A stretch of 64,000 bases of DNA from Negativicutes bacterium. GTDB taxonomy: Bacteria; Bacillota; Negativicutes; Anaeromusales; Anaeromusaceae. Positions within the stretch are counted from its first letter, which is position 1. Every line of letters begins with the position of its first letter. Below the pieces are notes generated by a model. The model saw only the letters and a program-made list of their open reading frames with translations. It was not told the origin of the DNA and searched no databases. The position numbers were made by a program, and so were the translations under genes. Positions 42,817-50,474 of the stretch are shown here, piece by piece. Location: the NCBI GenBank assembly GCA_009929485.1, contig SAAJ01000014.1, forward strand, positions 1 to 64,000. Reading direction: 5' to 3'.

Positions 42817-43524
42817 TTAGCGGATATCCCCCAAATCATCAGGATCCTCGTGGAAGTACTTAACACCGGAAATCATACTTGAAATTTCGCCGCCGCCTTC
42901 AATAATATCGGCCCGGACCGCCATGTACACATGGACAATGGAAAACAGCATAATCGCCCAAGCGGCATAATGATGCAGCAAGTGCAGCCAATACTCTCCA
43001 CCCAACCAGTATACAAAGGGACCAAATAAGAATGCGCCCCAACCATTGGGGTGAATCATAAAATACATAGCCAGCCCTGTGACAATTTCAATAAAAATCA
43101 TCAAATAGGCAGTCGCATAACCAGCCCTCGCCATGTGGTTGCGCAAGTAAGGCCGGTGATGCGGCGAGAGAAGCAAATAATGCAGCCCTACGTCCAACAT
43201 GCCCAGCCAATACTCCAACTTCCATGGACGCGGAAATAACCGGTCCCCTTTGTTGATGGCGAAACCATAAATACGAAAAACAAAGCTGCCCATAAATAAA
43301 AATGCTGAAGCAAAATGGATGAAGCGAATGGTTTCCATAGAAAACCAGGTCGCTACGGCAAAGGTCGGCTCAAGGCCTTGGGTTCCCACATAACCAGGGT
43401 CGCCAATGTAAAGTCCTGTCACAAAGAGCACCAAAATCGCCAGCACCATAATCCAGTGAAAAAACCGCAAAAAAGGACTGAACAGATAATAAGGCTTCAT
43501 CGTTCCATGCGTCATGGGTGTCAT
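42817..43524 (-). CDS. hyaC: Ni/Fe-hydrogenase b-type cytochrome subunit (HyaC-like)
   Basis: This dihaem cytochrome b anchors periplasmic-facing hydrogenase and passes electrons to quinone. The 235-aa protein has four membrane helices with His ligands in FLRFFHWIMVL, FIHFASAFLF, and HHYAAWAIMLFSIVHVYMAV. The ATG at 43524 has AGGGGGA eight bases upstream. The structural small and large subunits that normally precede it are missing; instead two haem-synthesis genes precede it. Confidence 0.92.
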   Translation of the reverse strand: MTPMTHGTMKPYYLFSPFLRFFHWIMVLAILVLFVTGLYIGDPGYVGTQGLEPTFAVATWFSMETIRFIHFASAFLFMGSFVFRIYGFAINKGDRLFPRPWKLEYWLGMLDVGLHYLLLSPHHRPYLRNHMARAGYATAYLMIFIEIVTGLAMYFMIHPNGWGAFLFGPFVYWLGGEYWLHLLHHYAAWAIMLFSIVHVYMAVRADIIEGGGEISSMISGVKYFHEDPDDLGDIR

Positions 43525-43557
43525 GGCACATCCCCCTCTCATCATCCACTTGCTGTT

Positions 43558-44541
43558 TTATCTCCCGCAGGCGCACCAAGGTTCTTCCGCCAGATAGTCA
43601 CCGTCGGAATAGTAATAGGCTCTAGCACGGCAGCCGCCGCAAATATCGTCATAACCGCAGCGCCCGCAAGCCCCTTTTAGCGGCTGATGGCGCAAATCCT
43701 GGAAGATTTCACTTTTAGCCCACATTTCATCAAACGGCGTCTGACGCACATTGCCCACTTTCATCGGCAAGTACGGACACGGATGAACATCGCCGTTAGG
43801 AATAATGACGCAATAGGCCGTACCAGCCAAGCATCCCTTGGTAAAGCGCATCTTCATGCCCCGTTCTTTCGCAATGCGCATGAACTGAGGAGCGCAAGTC
43901 GGCTTTAGCTCAATCTCCACCTGCTGCTGTTTATCCAAAATGCGTCCCAAAAGCGACTCATATTGTTCCGTATGCAAAGATGTATCTTCAATATCTTTGC
44001 CCCGACCCACAGGCACGAGGAAGAAAATATGATGTCCCGCAGCACCAGCGCTTACTGCAAAATCGGTAAGTTCCGTAATTTCCGGTTCATTCCAATTCAT
44101 AGCGGTAGTATGAATTTGGAACGGCAAGCCTGCCGCGCGGCAGGCGGCCATGCCGTCAACCGCGCCCTGCCAGGCGCCGGGCCATTTGCGGAATTCGTCA
44201 TGCCGTTCAGCGTCAACACTATCCAAGCTAATCCCCGCCCGGGCCAGACCAGCCTCTTTGAGCTTCACCGCCACTTCCGGCGTAATTAAAATACCGTTCG
44301 TCCCCAACACCGGGCGCAGGCCCTGCTCTTTGGCATGACGAATAAGCTCATAAATGTCGGCGCGCATCAAAGGTTCGCCGCCGCTGAGAATCAAAATTTT
44401 AAAGCCAGCCTTGGCAATTTGCTCAATAAGCTTTTTCCCTTCCGCCGTATCCAATTCTTCCGCATGCTTAGAGCCTGCGTCCCGGTAGCAATGGACACAA
44501 CGGATATTGCATTCCTGGGTCGTATTCCAAGAAATGATCAT
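43558..44541 (-). CDS. ahbD: AhbD/NirJ2-type radical SAM haem synthase
   Basis: This 327-aa radical SAM protein has CNIRCVHC (CxxxCxxC), LSGGEPL and a C-terminal SPASM-like cysteine cluster (CGRCGYDDICGGC). It matches the NirJ2/AhbD group, which decarboxylates Fe-coproporphyrin III to haem b in the siroheme pathway. It follows ahbC by four bases and precedes the hydrogenase cytochrome b, which would need the haem. The siroheme decarboxylase genes ahbA and ahbB are not in the window. Confidence 0.85.
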   Translation of the reverse strand: MIISWNTTQECNIRCVHCYRDAGSKHAEELDTAEGKKLIEQIAKAGFKILILSGGEPLMRADIYELIRHAKEQGLRPVLGTNGILITPEVAVKLKEAGLARAGISLDSVDAERHDEFRKWPGAWQGAVDGMAACRAAGLPFQIHTTAMNWNEPEITELTDFAVSAGAAGHHIFFLVPVGRGKDIEDTSLHTEQYESLLGRILDKQQQVEIELKPTCAPQFMRIAKERGMKMRFTKGCLAGTAYCVIIPNGDVHPCPYLPMKVGNVRQTPFDEMWAKSEIFQDLRHQPLKGACGRCGYDDICGGCRARAYYYSDGDYLAEEPWCACGR

Positions 44542-44545
44542 GGGA

Positions 44546-45721
44546 TCACTCCTTCCAGTCCGTCAGATAACAGGCCGGATCCTCCGCCCAAATATTGCCG
44601 CCTGTTACGGCTTCCGCCCGAATGCGGCAGCCGCCGCAAAACATTTTATAACGGCACTCGCCGCAGCGGCCTTCCAAGTGCAGGTGCTTCTCGCGCATAG
44701 AGCACAAGAACTTGTCCTGGCTGTCCCGCCAGATTTCGCTGAATTTCTTCTCCCGTACATTGCCCAGAGACTTATGACCCCAGAATTGACAAGCATGCAC
44801 ATTGCCCTGAGGGTCCACATTGGAAGTTTTCTGTCCAGCTGAACAGCCTCCATGCATTTCCAGCAGTTGCAATACTTCTTCTACTCGCTCCGGCTGGTGC
44901 TTTTCTAAGTACTGCAGTAAATAAATACCGTCGGCATGATTATCGGTCGTCAAAATTTCCACTTCAATACCGCGTTTATGGAAATCCAACGTCCGTTCCA
45001 TCAAGAGTTCAATGGTTTGCCGTTTCTGTTCAGGCGTGGTATCGAGTTCCGCCATTTCCTTGCCTCGGCCTGCATACACCAAGTGGTACATGCAAAAGCG
45101 CGGCACTCCCTCGCGTTCCACAATATCCAGAACATCCGGCAGTGTGTGGAAATTCAAGCGATTCACGGTAAAACGAATACCGGTCTTATTGCCCGCAGCC
45201 AGCGAATTGCGAATGCCCTGAATCGTCTCCTGGAAAGCTCCCTTTTTGCCGCGGAAATTATCATGAACTTCTTCATTGCCATCCACGCTGATGCCTACAT
45301 ATTGAAAACCAGATTCATGGATGCGCCGAGCCATGTCCGGCGTGATCAGTGTGCCATTCGTTGAAATAACAGGACGAATGCCTTTGGAGGCGGCATAGGG
45401 TCCCAATTCAAACAAATCCTGGCGCACCAGCGGTTCGCCGCCGGAGAAAAGCAGCACAGGCACCTTCATGGAAGCCAGATCATCAATAAAGGCTTTGGCT
45501 TCCTCGGTTGAAAATTCGCCAGCATATTCTTTGTCTTCTGCATTAATATAGCAATGCTGACAAGATAAATTGCAACGGTTTGTGCTGTTCCAAACAACAA
45601 TCGGCGTAGCGTCCGAAGAAAACTGCAGCATCTGCGGCGGCAGCTGCTCTGTTTTGCGACCGTATTTAACAATATCCGACACCGTTGCCGTACCACATAG
45701 TAATTTTGTACATCCAATCAT
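44546..45721 (-). CDS. ahbC: AhbC/NirJ1-type radical SAM enzyme
   Basis: This 391-aa protein opens MIGCTKLLCGTATVSDI, characteristic of the NirJ1/AhbC group. It carries CNLSCQHC, FSGGEPLVRQD and a C-terminal cluster (CGECRYKMFCGGC). AhbC removes acetate side chains from 12,18-didecarboxysiroheme to give Fe-coproporphyrin III. The ATG at 45721 has AAGGAGG about 12 bases upstream. A terminator separates it from tatA. Confidence 0.86.
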   Translation of the reverse strand: MIGCTKLLCGTATVSDIVKYGRKTEQLPPQMLQFSSDATPIVVWNSTNRCNLSCQHCYINAEDKEYAGEFSTEEAKAFIDDLASMKVPVLLFSGGEPLVRQDLFELGPYAASKGIRPVISTNGTLITPDMARRIHESGFQYVGISVDGNEEVHDNFRGKKGAFQETIQGIRNSLAAGNKTGIRFTVNRLNFHTLPDVLDIVEREGVPRFCMYHLVYAGRGKEMAELDTTPEQKRQTIELLMERTLDFHKRGIEVEILTTDNHADGIYLLQYLEKHQPERVEEVLQLLEMHGGCSAGQKTSNVDPQGNVHACQFWGHKSLGNVREKKFSEIWRDSQDKFLCSMREKHLHLEGRCGECRYKMFCGGCRIRAEAVTGGNIWAEDPACYLTDWKE

Positions 45722-45754
45722 TCTAAAATGAAACCTCCTTGAACTGCTATACGC

Positions 45755-45795
45755 AAAAAAGGCCAACTCTCAAAGAATCTTTGGAGAGTAGGCCT
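45755..45795 (-). terminator. Terminator between tatA and ahbC
   Basis: On the minus strand GGCCTACTCTCCAAAG pairs with CTTTGAGAGTTGGCC, followed by six T residues. It should reduce transcription into ahbC, so the downstream genes either depend on readthrough or have another promoter. I did not find an obvious one in the short gap. Confidence 0.88.
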
Positions 45796-45807
45796 CTACC
45801 TGCCATT

Positions 45808-46005
45808 TTACAGTTTTTCTTTTTCTATTGGCGTTGTTAGGGAAGCAGTGTGACGCACTTCCTCTTTCACCTGATCCGAGGCGGCTTTAAAATCCCGAAC
45901 GCTTTTCCCCAAGGCTCGAGAAATATCCGGCAGCTTAGCAGGTCCAAAAGTAATCAGTACGATTACCAGCACAACGAAAAGCTCCGGCAACCCGATGTTG
46001 AACAT
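45808..46005 (-). CDS. tatA: TatA twin-arginine translocase subunit
   Basis: TatA multimers form the pore for folded, cofactor-containing proteins. The 65-aa product has an N-terminal helix (IGLPELFVVLVIVLITFGP), the FGP hinge, then an amphipathic helix (AKLPDISRALGKSVRDFK). Hydrogenase small subunits are Tat substrates, which fits the neighbours. tatC is not in the window. Confidence 0.95.
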   Translation of the reverse strand: MFNIGLPELFVVLVIVLITFGPAKLPDISRALGKSVRDFKAASDQVKEEVRHTASLTTPIEKEKL

Positions 46006-46031
46006 TGGCCATACCTCCCCTTCCAGCTTCT

Positions 46032-46060
46032 ATTATCGCAAATTCGCTGTATAGAAACAA
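46032..46060 (-). promoter_or_regulatory. tatA promoter
   Basis: On the minus strand TTGTTT (46055-46060) and GATAAT (46032-46037) are 17 bases apart. The start of transcription would be about 20 bases before the tatA ATG, and GGGGAGG lies before it. Confidence 0.65.
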
Positions 46061-46087
46061 CAAATTTTTTCGTTGAGTATACAACAT

Positions 46088-47614
46088 TCAAGTCGAATCC
46101 GGCGGAAAGCGCAGCGTAAAGGAGGTTCCCGCTCCTACAATACTGGCTGCTTCCACCTCAATTCCATGCAAATTCATAATCTCTTTGGCTACCGCCAGCC
46201 CCAGACCCGTGCCGCCGCCATCGCGGTTGTGCGCCTTGTCAACCTTATAAAAGCGTTCCCAAATATAAGGCAGCGCTTCTGCCGGAATACCATGGCCGGT
46301 ATCGTTGATACGCAAAAAAGCCCGCCCATCTGCGCCGCGGTCAGACTCAATGCGAACGGCCCCCTGCTCTGTATGACGCAAGGCATTATCCAGAAGAATC
46401 AACAATAGCTGCGTCAGCCGATCCCCATCGCCGTACACAAAGAGTTCTTCGGAAAAGTTTGTTTCCAACCGCAACCCTTTTTCTTGGGCCAATTTCTCCA
46501 CCAACTGTACCACGCCAGCTACCAGACTTTGCAGCAAAATACGTTCCTTTTCCATTTCCACGACGCCAGCCCGCAAGCGGCTTATATCAAGCAAGTCGGC
46601 AATCAGCCGCTCTAAACGCAACGCTTCGTCACGAATCAAGGCATGATATTGCTGCCGTTGCTGCTCTGCCGCCGTACCGTCTGCCAGCGCCTCATTGTAG
46701 CCACGGATAATGGTTAATGGCGTGCGCAGCTCATGAGATACATTGGCCACAAAATCCCGCCGCAGCCCTTCTTGCTTCTCCATTTCCAACGCCGATTTCT
46801 CTAGGCTGGCCGCCATGGCATTAAAACTTTGCGCCACATCCGCCAATTCCGCCGGCCCTTCTACAGGTACCCGGCGATGATACTCGCCACCAGCAATATG
46901 CTGCGTCGCTTGGCGCAAGTTTTCCAACGGGCGTGCAATCTGCCGACTTAAGCGCTGGCCGACTAGCAGCGACGCCAGCAGACAAATAACCGCGACAACT
47001 CCCAAATGCCACCGCACCCGCTGCAGCCACTCCTCTACGCCCTGCAGAGGTACATGCAAAACAACAGCGCCGTCTATACTTCCTGCTTCAGCTCCAGGCA
47101 CCGGCACCGCAACCACCAGCATTTGCTCTTGATAGAAGTCATGAAAAAAAGTACGCTTGACAATTTGCCCCTGCAGCACCTCCTGCAACGGCCCCGCCAA
47201 CCGAGCTCCTCCTTGCCGCATCATGCCGCGCCCTGGCCCCTGGCCCTGCATCATACCACGACCATGGGGCATAGCATCGCCATGATTAAAATGCATGCCC
47301 CCTGCCGCCGGAGGCATCATATCGCCAGACAAAGCCAGAATTCCGCCCTGACGATCCACCACCCAAATACGGGCGTCCAAAAACGGATCCAATACCTCTA
47401 CCAGCTGCCGCAGCTCCCGGTAGCCGTCTTCTTGCTGACGCGAAGCCGCCACTAAAAGACTCAGCCCTGTCCCCTTCCGCACTAAATCCGCCGTGCGCTG
47501 TTCCAATACGTACTGACGAATCAGCATATACGAACCGGCAAACGCCAAAAGCAAGGCCAAAATAATAATGCCAATATGGCGGGACCAAATTTGATAACGC
47601 AATGGTCTGGCCAC
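46088..47614 (-). CDS. Membrane sensor histidine kinase with Met/His-rich loop
   Basis: This 508-aa kinase has two transmembrane helices (about 13-32 and 205-225) that frame an extracytoplasmic domain. Residues 99-134 of that domain contain eight Met, three His and many Gly, a composition used for soft-metal binding. HAMP, HisKA (phospho-His in FVANVSHELRTPL near 285) and HATPase domains (LLDNALRHTEQG, DTGHGIP, GGTGLGLAV) follow. Start is GTG with AGGGG upstream. The partner regulator precedes it by two bases. A copper or silver signal is a guess from composition. Confidence 0.9.
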   Translation of the reverse strand: MARPLRYQIWSRHIGIIILALLLAFAGSYMLIRQYVLEQRTADLVRKGTGLSLLVAASRQQEDGYRELRQLVEVLDPFLDARIWVVDRQGGILALSGDMMPPAAGGMHFNHGDAMPHGRGMMQGQGPGRGMMRQGGARLAGPLQEVLQGQIVKRTFFHDFYQEQMLVVAVPVPGAEAGSIDGAVVLHVPLQGVEEWLQRVRWHLGVVAVICLLASLLVGQRLSRQIARPLENLRQATQHIAGGEYHRRVPVEGPAELADVAQSFNAMAASLEKSALEMEKQEGLRRDFVANVSHELRTPLTIIRGYNEALADGTAAEQQRQQYHALIRDEALRLERLIADLLDISRLRAGVVEMEKERILLQSLVAGVVQLVEKLAQEKGLRLETNFSEELFVYGDGDRLTQLLLILLDNALRHTEQGAVRIESDRGADGRAFLRINDTGHGIPAEALPYIWERFYKVDKAHNRDGGGTGLGLAVAKEIMNLHGIEVEAASIVGAGTSFTLRFPPDST

Positions 47615-47616
47615 AA

Positions 47617-48309
47617 TTACACCCCTACTTCAAACTTATAGCCCACACCCCATACCGTGCGAATATCCCAGTCTCCGTTGGTTCGGCCTGCGGTTATTTT
47701 TTGGCGCAGACGCTTGATATGAGTATCAACCGTGCGGGTATCTCCGAAATATTCATAGCCCCAAATGGCTTCCAGCAATTGTTCACGGGAAAAAACGCGT
47801 CCAGGATGCTTAGCCAAATACCACAGCAATTCCATCTCTTTAGCGGTCAATTCCACCTCTACGCCAGCCACACGTACGCTGCGCTCTGCTAAATTGACAT
47901 CCAACTCATCATATTGCAAGGACTCTTCTTCGCGCCAAGTATGCTGAGAACGCCGCAGGACCGCTTTGACCCGGGCCACGACTTCCCGCGGATTGAAAGG
48001 TTTCGTTATATAATCATCGGCTCCTAAATCCAATCCATTGATGCGATCTTCATCCTCTCCTTTAGCCGTCAGCAAAATAACAGGCACTTCAGATACCCGC
48101 CGCACACGGCGGCATACCTCTAGTCCATCCTGTCCCGGCATCATAACATCTAGAAGAAGCAGCTGCGGCTTGTGCTCTTCGTAAAAACGCAGAGCCTCTG
48201 TTCCGTCAGCGGCTTCCACTACGTCAAAGCCTTCTTTTTCAAAATAAAGCGCCAAGAGCTGACGTATCTGCTTATCGTCATCTGCAATTAAAATCTTTGT
48301 TTTTTCCAT
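47617..48309 (-). CDS. OmpR-family response regulator
   Basis: This 230-aa two-component regulator has a receiver domain with IADDDKQIRQL, phospho-Asp54 (LLLDVMMPGQDG), Thr in ILLTAKGE and Lys in YITKPF. A winged-helix output domain follows (LTAKEMELLWYLAKHPG, TRTVDTHIKRLRQKI). The start at 48309 begins the conserved receiver; the longer frame upstream is not conserved. It pairs with the sensor kinase downstream. Targets are unknown; no metal exporter is adjacent. Confidence 0.94.
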   Translation of the reverse strand: MEKTKILIADDDKQIRQLLALYFEKEGFDVVEAADGTEALRFYEEHKPQLLLLDVMMPGQDGLEVCRRVRRVSEVPVILLTAKGEDEDRINGLDLGADDYITKPFNPREVVARVKAVLRRSQHTWREEESLQYDELDVNLAERSVRVAGVEVELTAKEMELLWYLAKHPGRVFSREQLLEAIWGYEYFGDTRTVDTHIKRLRQKITAGRTNGDWDIRTVWGVGYKFEVGV

Positions 48310-48403
48310 CTTCGAACCTCCTGGGGGACTGTTTTTAAAAAGAAAAAACGGCACACAGCGTAACATAGAGAACATAAAAGCTCCAACAGAAGCATATGGA
48401 AGG

Positions 48404-48579
48404 GGCAGCCGCCGTTGTTTTTGCGACTTTTTTGAAGCAAGCCGGTCCGCAGGACGCAAAAATAGAAGGCGACGGAGAAAAGTTCCGTATGTCTGAGCGA
48501 CAGCGAGTTCGCGGAACTGCCGTCGCCGCCAATTTGGCGAGGCTTACGGAAATCTTGTCGCAAAAATTTGGCGGCTGCC
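48404..48579. repeat. 176-bp nested inverted repeat
   Basis: Outer arms GGCAGCCGCC (48404-48413) and GGCGGCTGCC (48570-48579) match. Inside them, TTTTTGCGAC (48418-48427) pairs with GTCGCAAAAA (48557-48566), AAGCC with GGCTT (48541-48545), GGCGACGG (48468-48475) with CCGTCGCC (48520-48527), and AAGTTCCG with CGGAACT (48512-48518). The whole segment would fold into one long interrupted stem on either strand. It could be a MITE-like element, a structured RNA or a dispersed genomic repeat. I see no target-site duplication and no second copy in the window. Confidence 0.8.
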
Positions 48580-48632
48580 ATTAACAGCTGCAACTATGCT
48601 CTTCAAAAACAAACTTTCCTATATAGGAATAA

Positions 48633-48664
48633 AAGGCATTCTACTCAACGCAGAATGCCTTCAC
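48633..48664 (-). terminator. Terminator after trxA
   Basis: On the minus strand AAGGCATTCT and AGAATGCCTT pair around a ten-base loop, followed by TTAT. It ends the trxA transcript. Confidence 0.8.
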
Positions 48665-48688
48665 CAGCTTTCTTCAACTCCATTTACT

Positions 48689-49012
48689 TTACAGCACTGC
48701 ATCCAAGGCCGCTGCTAATTCCTTTTTAGGCCGAAACCCCACCAAACGGGAGACTTCTTTGCCCTCCTTGAAGATAAGCAGCGTAGGAATGCCCATGACC
48801 TTGTACCGCTGCGCCACCGCGGGAAAATCGTCGACGTTCACTTTAATAATAGCCGCTTTATCCGCATATTCAGGCGCCAGCGACTCCAATTCAGGAGCAA
48901 TCATTTTGCAAGGCCCGCACCAAGGAGCCCAAAAATCAACCAAAACCGGCTTGCCCGCTTCAATCACCAGGGTTTGAAATTCTTCTTCTGTTGCAATGGT
49001 ATGCAAAACCAT
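48689..49012 (-). CDS. trxA: Thioredoxin
   Basis: This 107-aa thioredoxin has the active site WAPWCGPCKM, the cis-Pro loop MGIPTLLIF and the C-terminal GFRPKKEL. The ATG at 49012 lies seven bases after GGAGG; the ATG two codons earlier is too close. It is a single gene with its own promoter and terminator. Confidence 0.96.
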   Translation of the reverse strand: MVLHTIATEEEFQTLVIEAGKPVLVDFWAPWCGPCKMIAPELESLAPEYADKAAIIKVNVDDFPAVAQRYKVMGIPTLLIFKEGKEVSRLVGFRPKKELAAALDAVL

Positions 49013-49074
49013 ATCCATGCCTCCCTGTTTTTCCTCTATGAAATCAACGCTTTCACCGAGAATATTCTATTTTT

Positions 49075-49103
49075 ATTGTAAAGTTTTTATTTCTTGAAGT
49101 CAA
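49075..49103 (-). promoter_or_regulatory. trxA promoter
   Basis: On the minus strand TTGACT (49098-49103) and TACAAT (49075-49080) are exactly 17 bases apart. The -35 overlaps the stop of the transporter gene upstream. Confidence 0.85.
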
Positions 49104-49771
49104 CTATTGCTATTGCTTTCTTGCGATGCTCTGCATTGCCAGCGATGCACAAGTCCCATCAAAATAGCGCTCACCACGGCCACTACACCCAAAAACGCAG
49201 GCGCATTCCATGGAGCCGGCAACGATTCATACAGCCCATAGATACCAAAAAGCACAAAGATAACAGCCGCTGTCCATTTGACCGCCTGCTCCGGCAGGCG
49301 CTTAAGCAGCATGCCGCCTACAACAATCGCCATGCCGTCGGCAATCATCATCCCTGTAGTCGTCCCCATCCAAACCGGTATAATTTCTTGATACTGAGCA
49401 GCCAAGGCTACTGTAGCCAGCTGCGTCTTATCTCCCATTTCCGCCAAAAAGAACGCCACCACTACAGTGCAAAACGGCGTATAACAGGTAGCCTTGTCCG
49501 CATCCCCAAGCTCATCCCCGCGAATGGTCCAAATACCGAAAAAGATAAAGGATACTGCGGCGGCAATTTGTACGTACATCATAGGCATCATATACTGCAA
49601 ATAATGCCCAGCCAGCACCGCCAGCAAATGATTGAGCAGCGTCGCCACGAGAATGCCGCTCATCACGGTTTTCCAGGAATACCTGCCTGCTAGGGCCAAG
49701 GCCAAAAGCTGGGTTTTGTCGCCCATTTCCGCCAATACCACAAAAATCATAGCCGCTAAAAAAGCTGTCAT
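49100..49771 (-). CDS. TMEM165/GDT1 (UPF0016) family transporter, probable manganese exporter
   Basis: This 223-aa membrane protein has six or seven hydrophobic segments and two copies of the family motif ExGDKTQ (LAEMGDKTQLLALAL and LAEMGDKTQLATVAL). Family members move manganese or calcium. The leader holds a manganese riboswitch, which supports Mn export. The ATG at 49771 has GGAGGTATAGAG upstream. Confidence 0.92.
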   Translation of the reverse strand: MTAFLAAMIFVVLAEMGDKTQLLALALAGRYSWKTVMSGILVATLLNHLLAVLAGHYLQYMMPMMYVQIAAAVSFIFFGIWTIRGDELGDADKATCYTPFCTVVVAFFLAEMGDKTQLATVALAAQYQEIIPVWMGTTTGMMIADGMAIVVGGMLLKRLPEQAVKWTAAVIFVLFGIYGLYESLPAPWNAPAFLGVVAVVSAILMGLVHRWQCRASQESNSNS

Positions 49772-49895
49772 CTCTATACCTCCAAAATAGTAAGATATGA
49801 ACATTAGGGACGAGATACGTATTTTCAACAAGAGTAAAGGGAGTAAAAGGAGGGTACGACTGAGGGCTGTTGTTGTATTATTTCCCGTGCATATT

Positions 49896-50032
49896 AAAAA
49901 GCGAGACCTTTGGGCAGGATTTCCTGCCCAAAGGTCTCGCTTGTCAACGCATTTTGTTCGTTAACGGCAAAGCCAGATAGTATACACTATCAGACTGTTG
50001 ACTTTGCACCGTGAAGCTACTCCCCTTTGGAT
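49896..50032 (-). ncRNA. yybP-ykoY manganese riboswitch with terminator
   Basis: On the minus strand the aptamer opens CCAAAGGGGAGTAGC and closes CGAGACCTTTGG, the hallmark ends of the family. The closing strand is also the 5' arm of a long terminator hairpin (GAGACCTTTGGGCAGGA and its complement, then TTTTTAA). Mn2+ binding would hold the closing strand in the aptamer and block the terminator. It sits upstream of the TMEM165/GDT1 gene. Confidence 0.93.
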
Positions 50033-50041
50033 TCTTGGTAT

Positions 50042-50070
50042 AGAGTAACGAAAAATTGTTCTTTTGTCAA
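50042..50070 (-). promoter_or_regulatory. Promoter of the riboswitch/transporter unit
   Basis: On the minus strand TTGACA (50065-50070, perfect -35) and TACTCT (50042-50047) are 17 bases apart, just after the 3' end of rnpB. Confidence 0.75.
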
Positions 50071-50075
50071 GAAAG

Positions 50076-50439
50076 TGTGCGGCAAGCAATCAATAAGCCG
50101 GGTTCTGTTCCGCTTGCGCGGTGATGACCATCTATCTGGGCCATCCGTTGCCGAATGGCTCTAGCAACCAACCCGGAAGGCTCAGCGGGCCGCTTCATCC
50201 CTTCCCTATTTGGTCTTGCTCCGAGTGGGGTTTACCTAGCCGGCCAGTCACCTGACCGCTGGTGCGCTCTTACCGCACCGTTCCACCCTTACCGGCATAA
50301 AGCCGGCGGTACACATTTCTGTGGCACTGTCCCTAGAGTTTCCTCCGCTGGACGTTATCCAGCACCCTGCCCTGTGGAGCCCGGACTTTCCTCGACCGTC
50401 CTAAAACGGCCGCGGCCATCTTTCAAGCTCGCCGCAACA
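50076..50439 (-). ncRNA. rnpB: RNase P RNA
   Basis: On the minus strand the sequence has a class A RNase P RNA layout. The 5' part reads GAGGAAAGTCCGGGCTCC, the middle CAGGGTGCTGG, and the 3' part AGAACCCGGCTTAT. The ends TTGCGGCGAGC and GCTTGCCGCA pair as helix P1. It processes tRNA 5' ends. It lies between rmuC and the riboswitch, with its own promoter overlapping the rmuC 3' end. Confidence 0.96.
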
Positions 50440-50445
50440 TGTATG

Positions 50446-50474
50446 AAAATATCACAAATTGTCCGGCTCGTCAA
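50446..50474 (-). promoter_or_regulatory. rnpB promoter
   Basis: On the minus strand TTGACG (50469-50474) and TATTTT (50446-50451) are 17 bases apart. It lies across the last codons of rmuC. Confidence 0.75.

Larger units (their letters stand above)
48310..48688. other. Intergenic region between response regulator and trxA
   Basis: This 379-base stretch holds no convincing gene. Small open frames on both strands come from the inverted repeat at 48404-48579, and the trxA terminator lies at 48633-48664. Confidence 0.7.

Noticed and set aside
48396-48593. Small open frames on both strands in the inverted repeat
   Set aside because: They arise because the palindrome has no stops in these frames. 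No ribosome binding site or protein family supports them.
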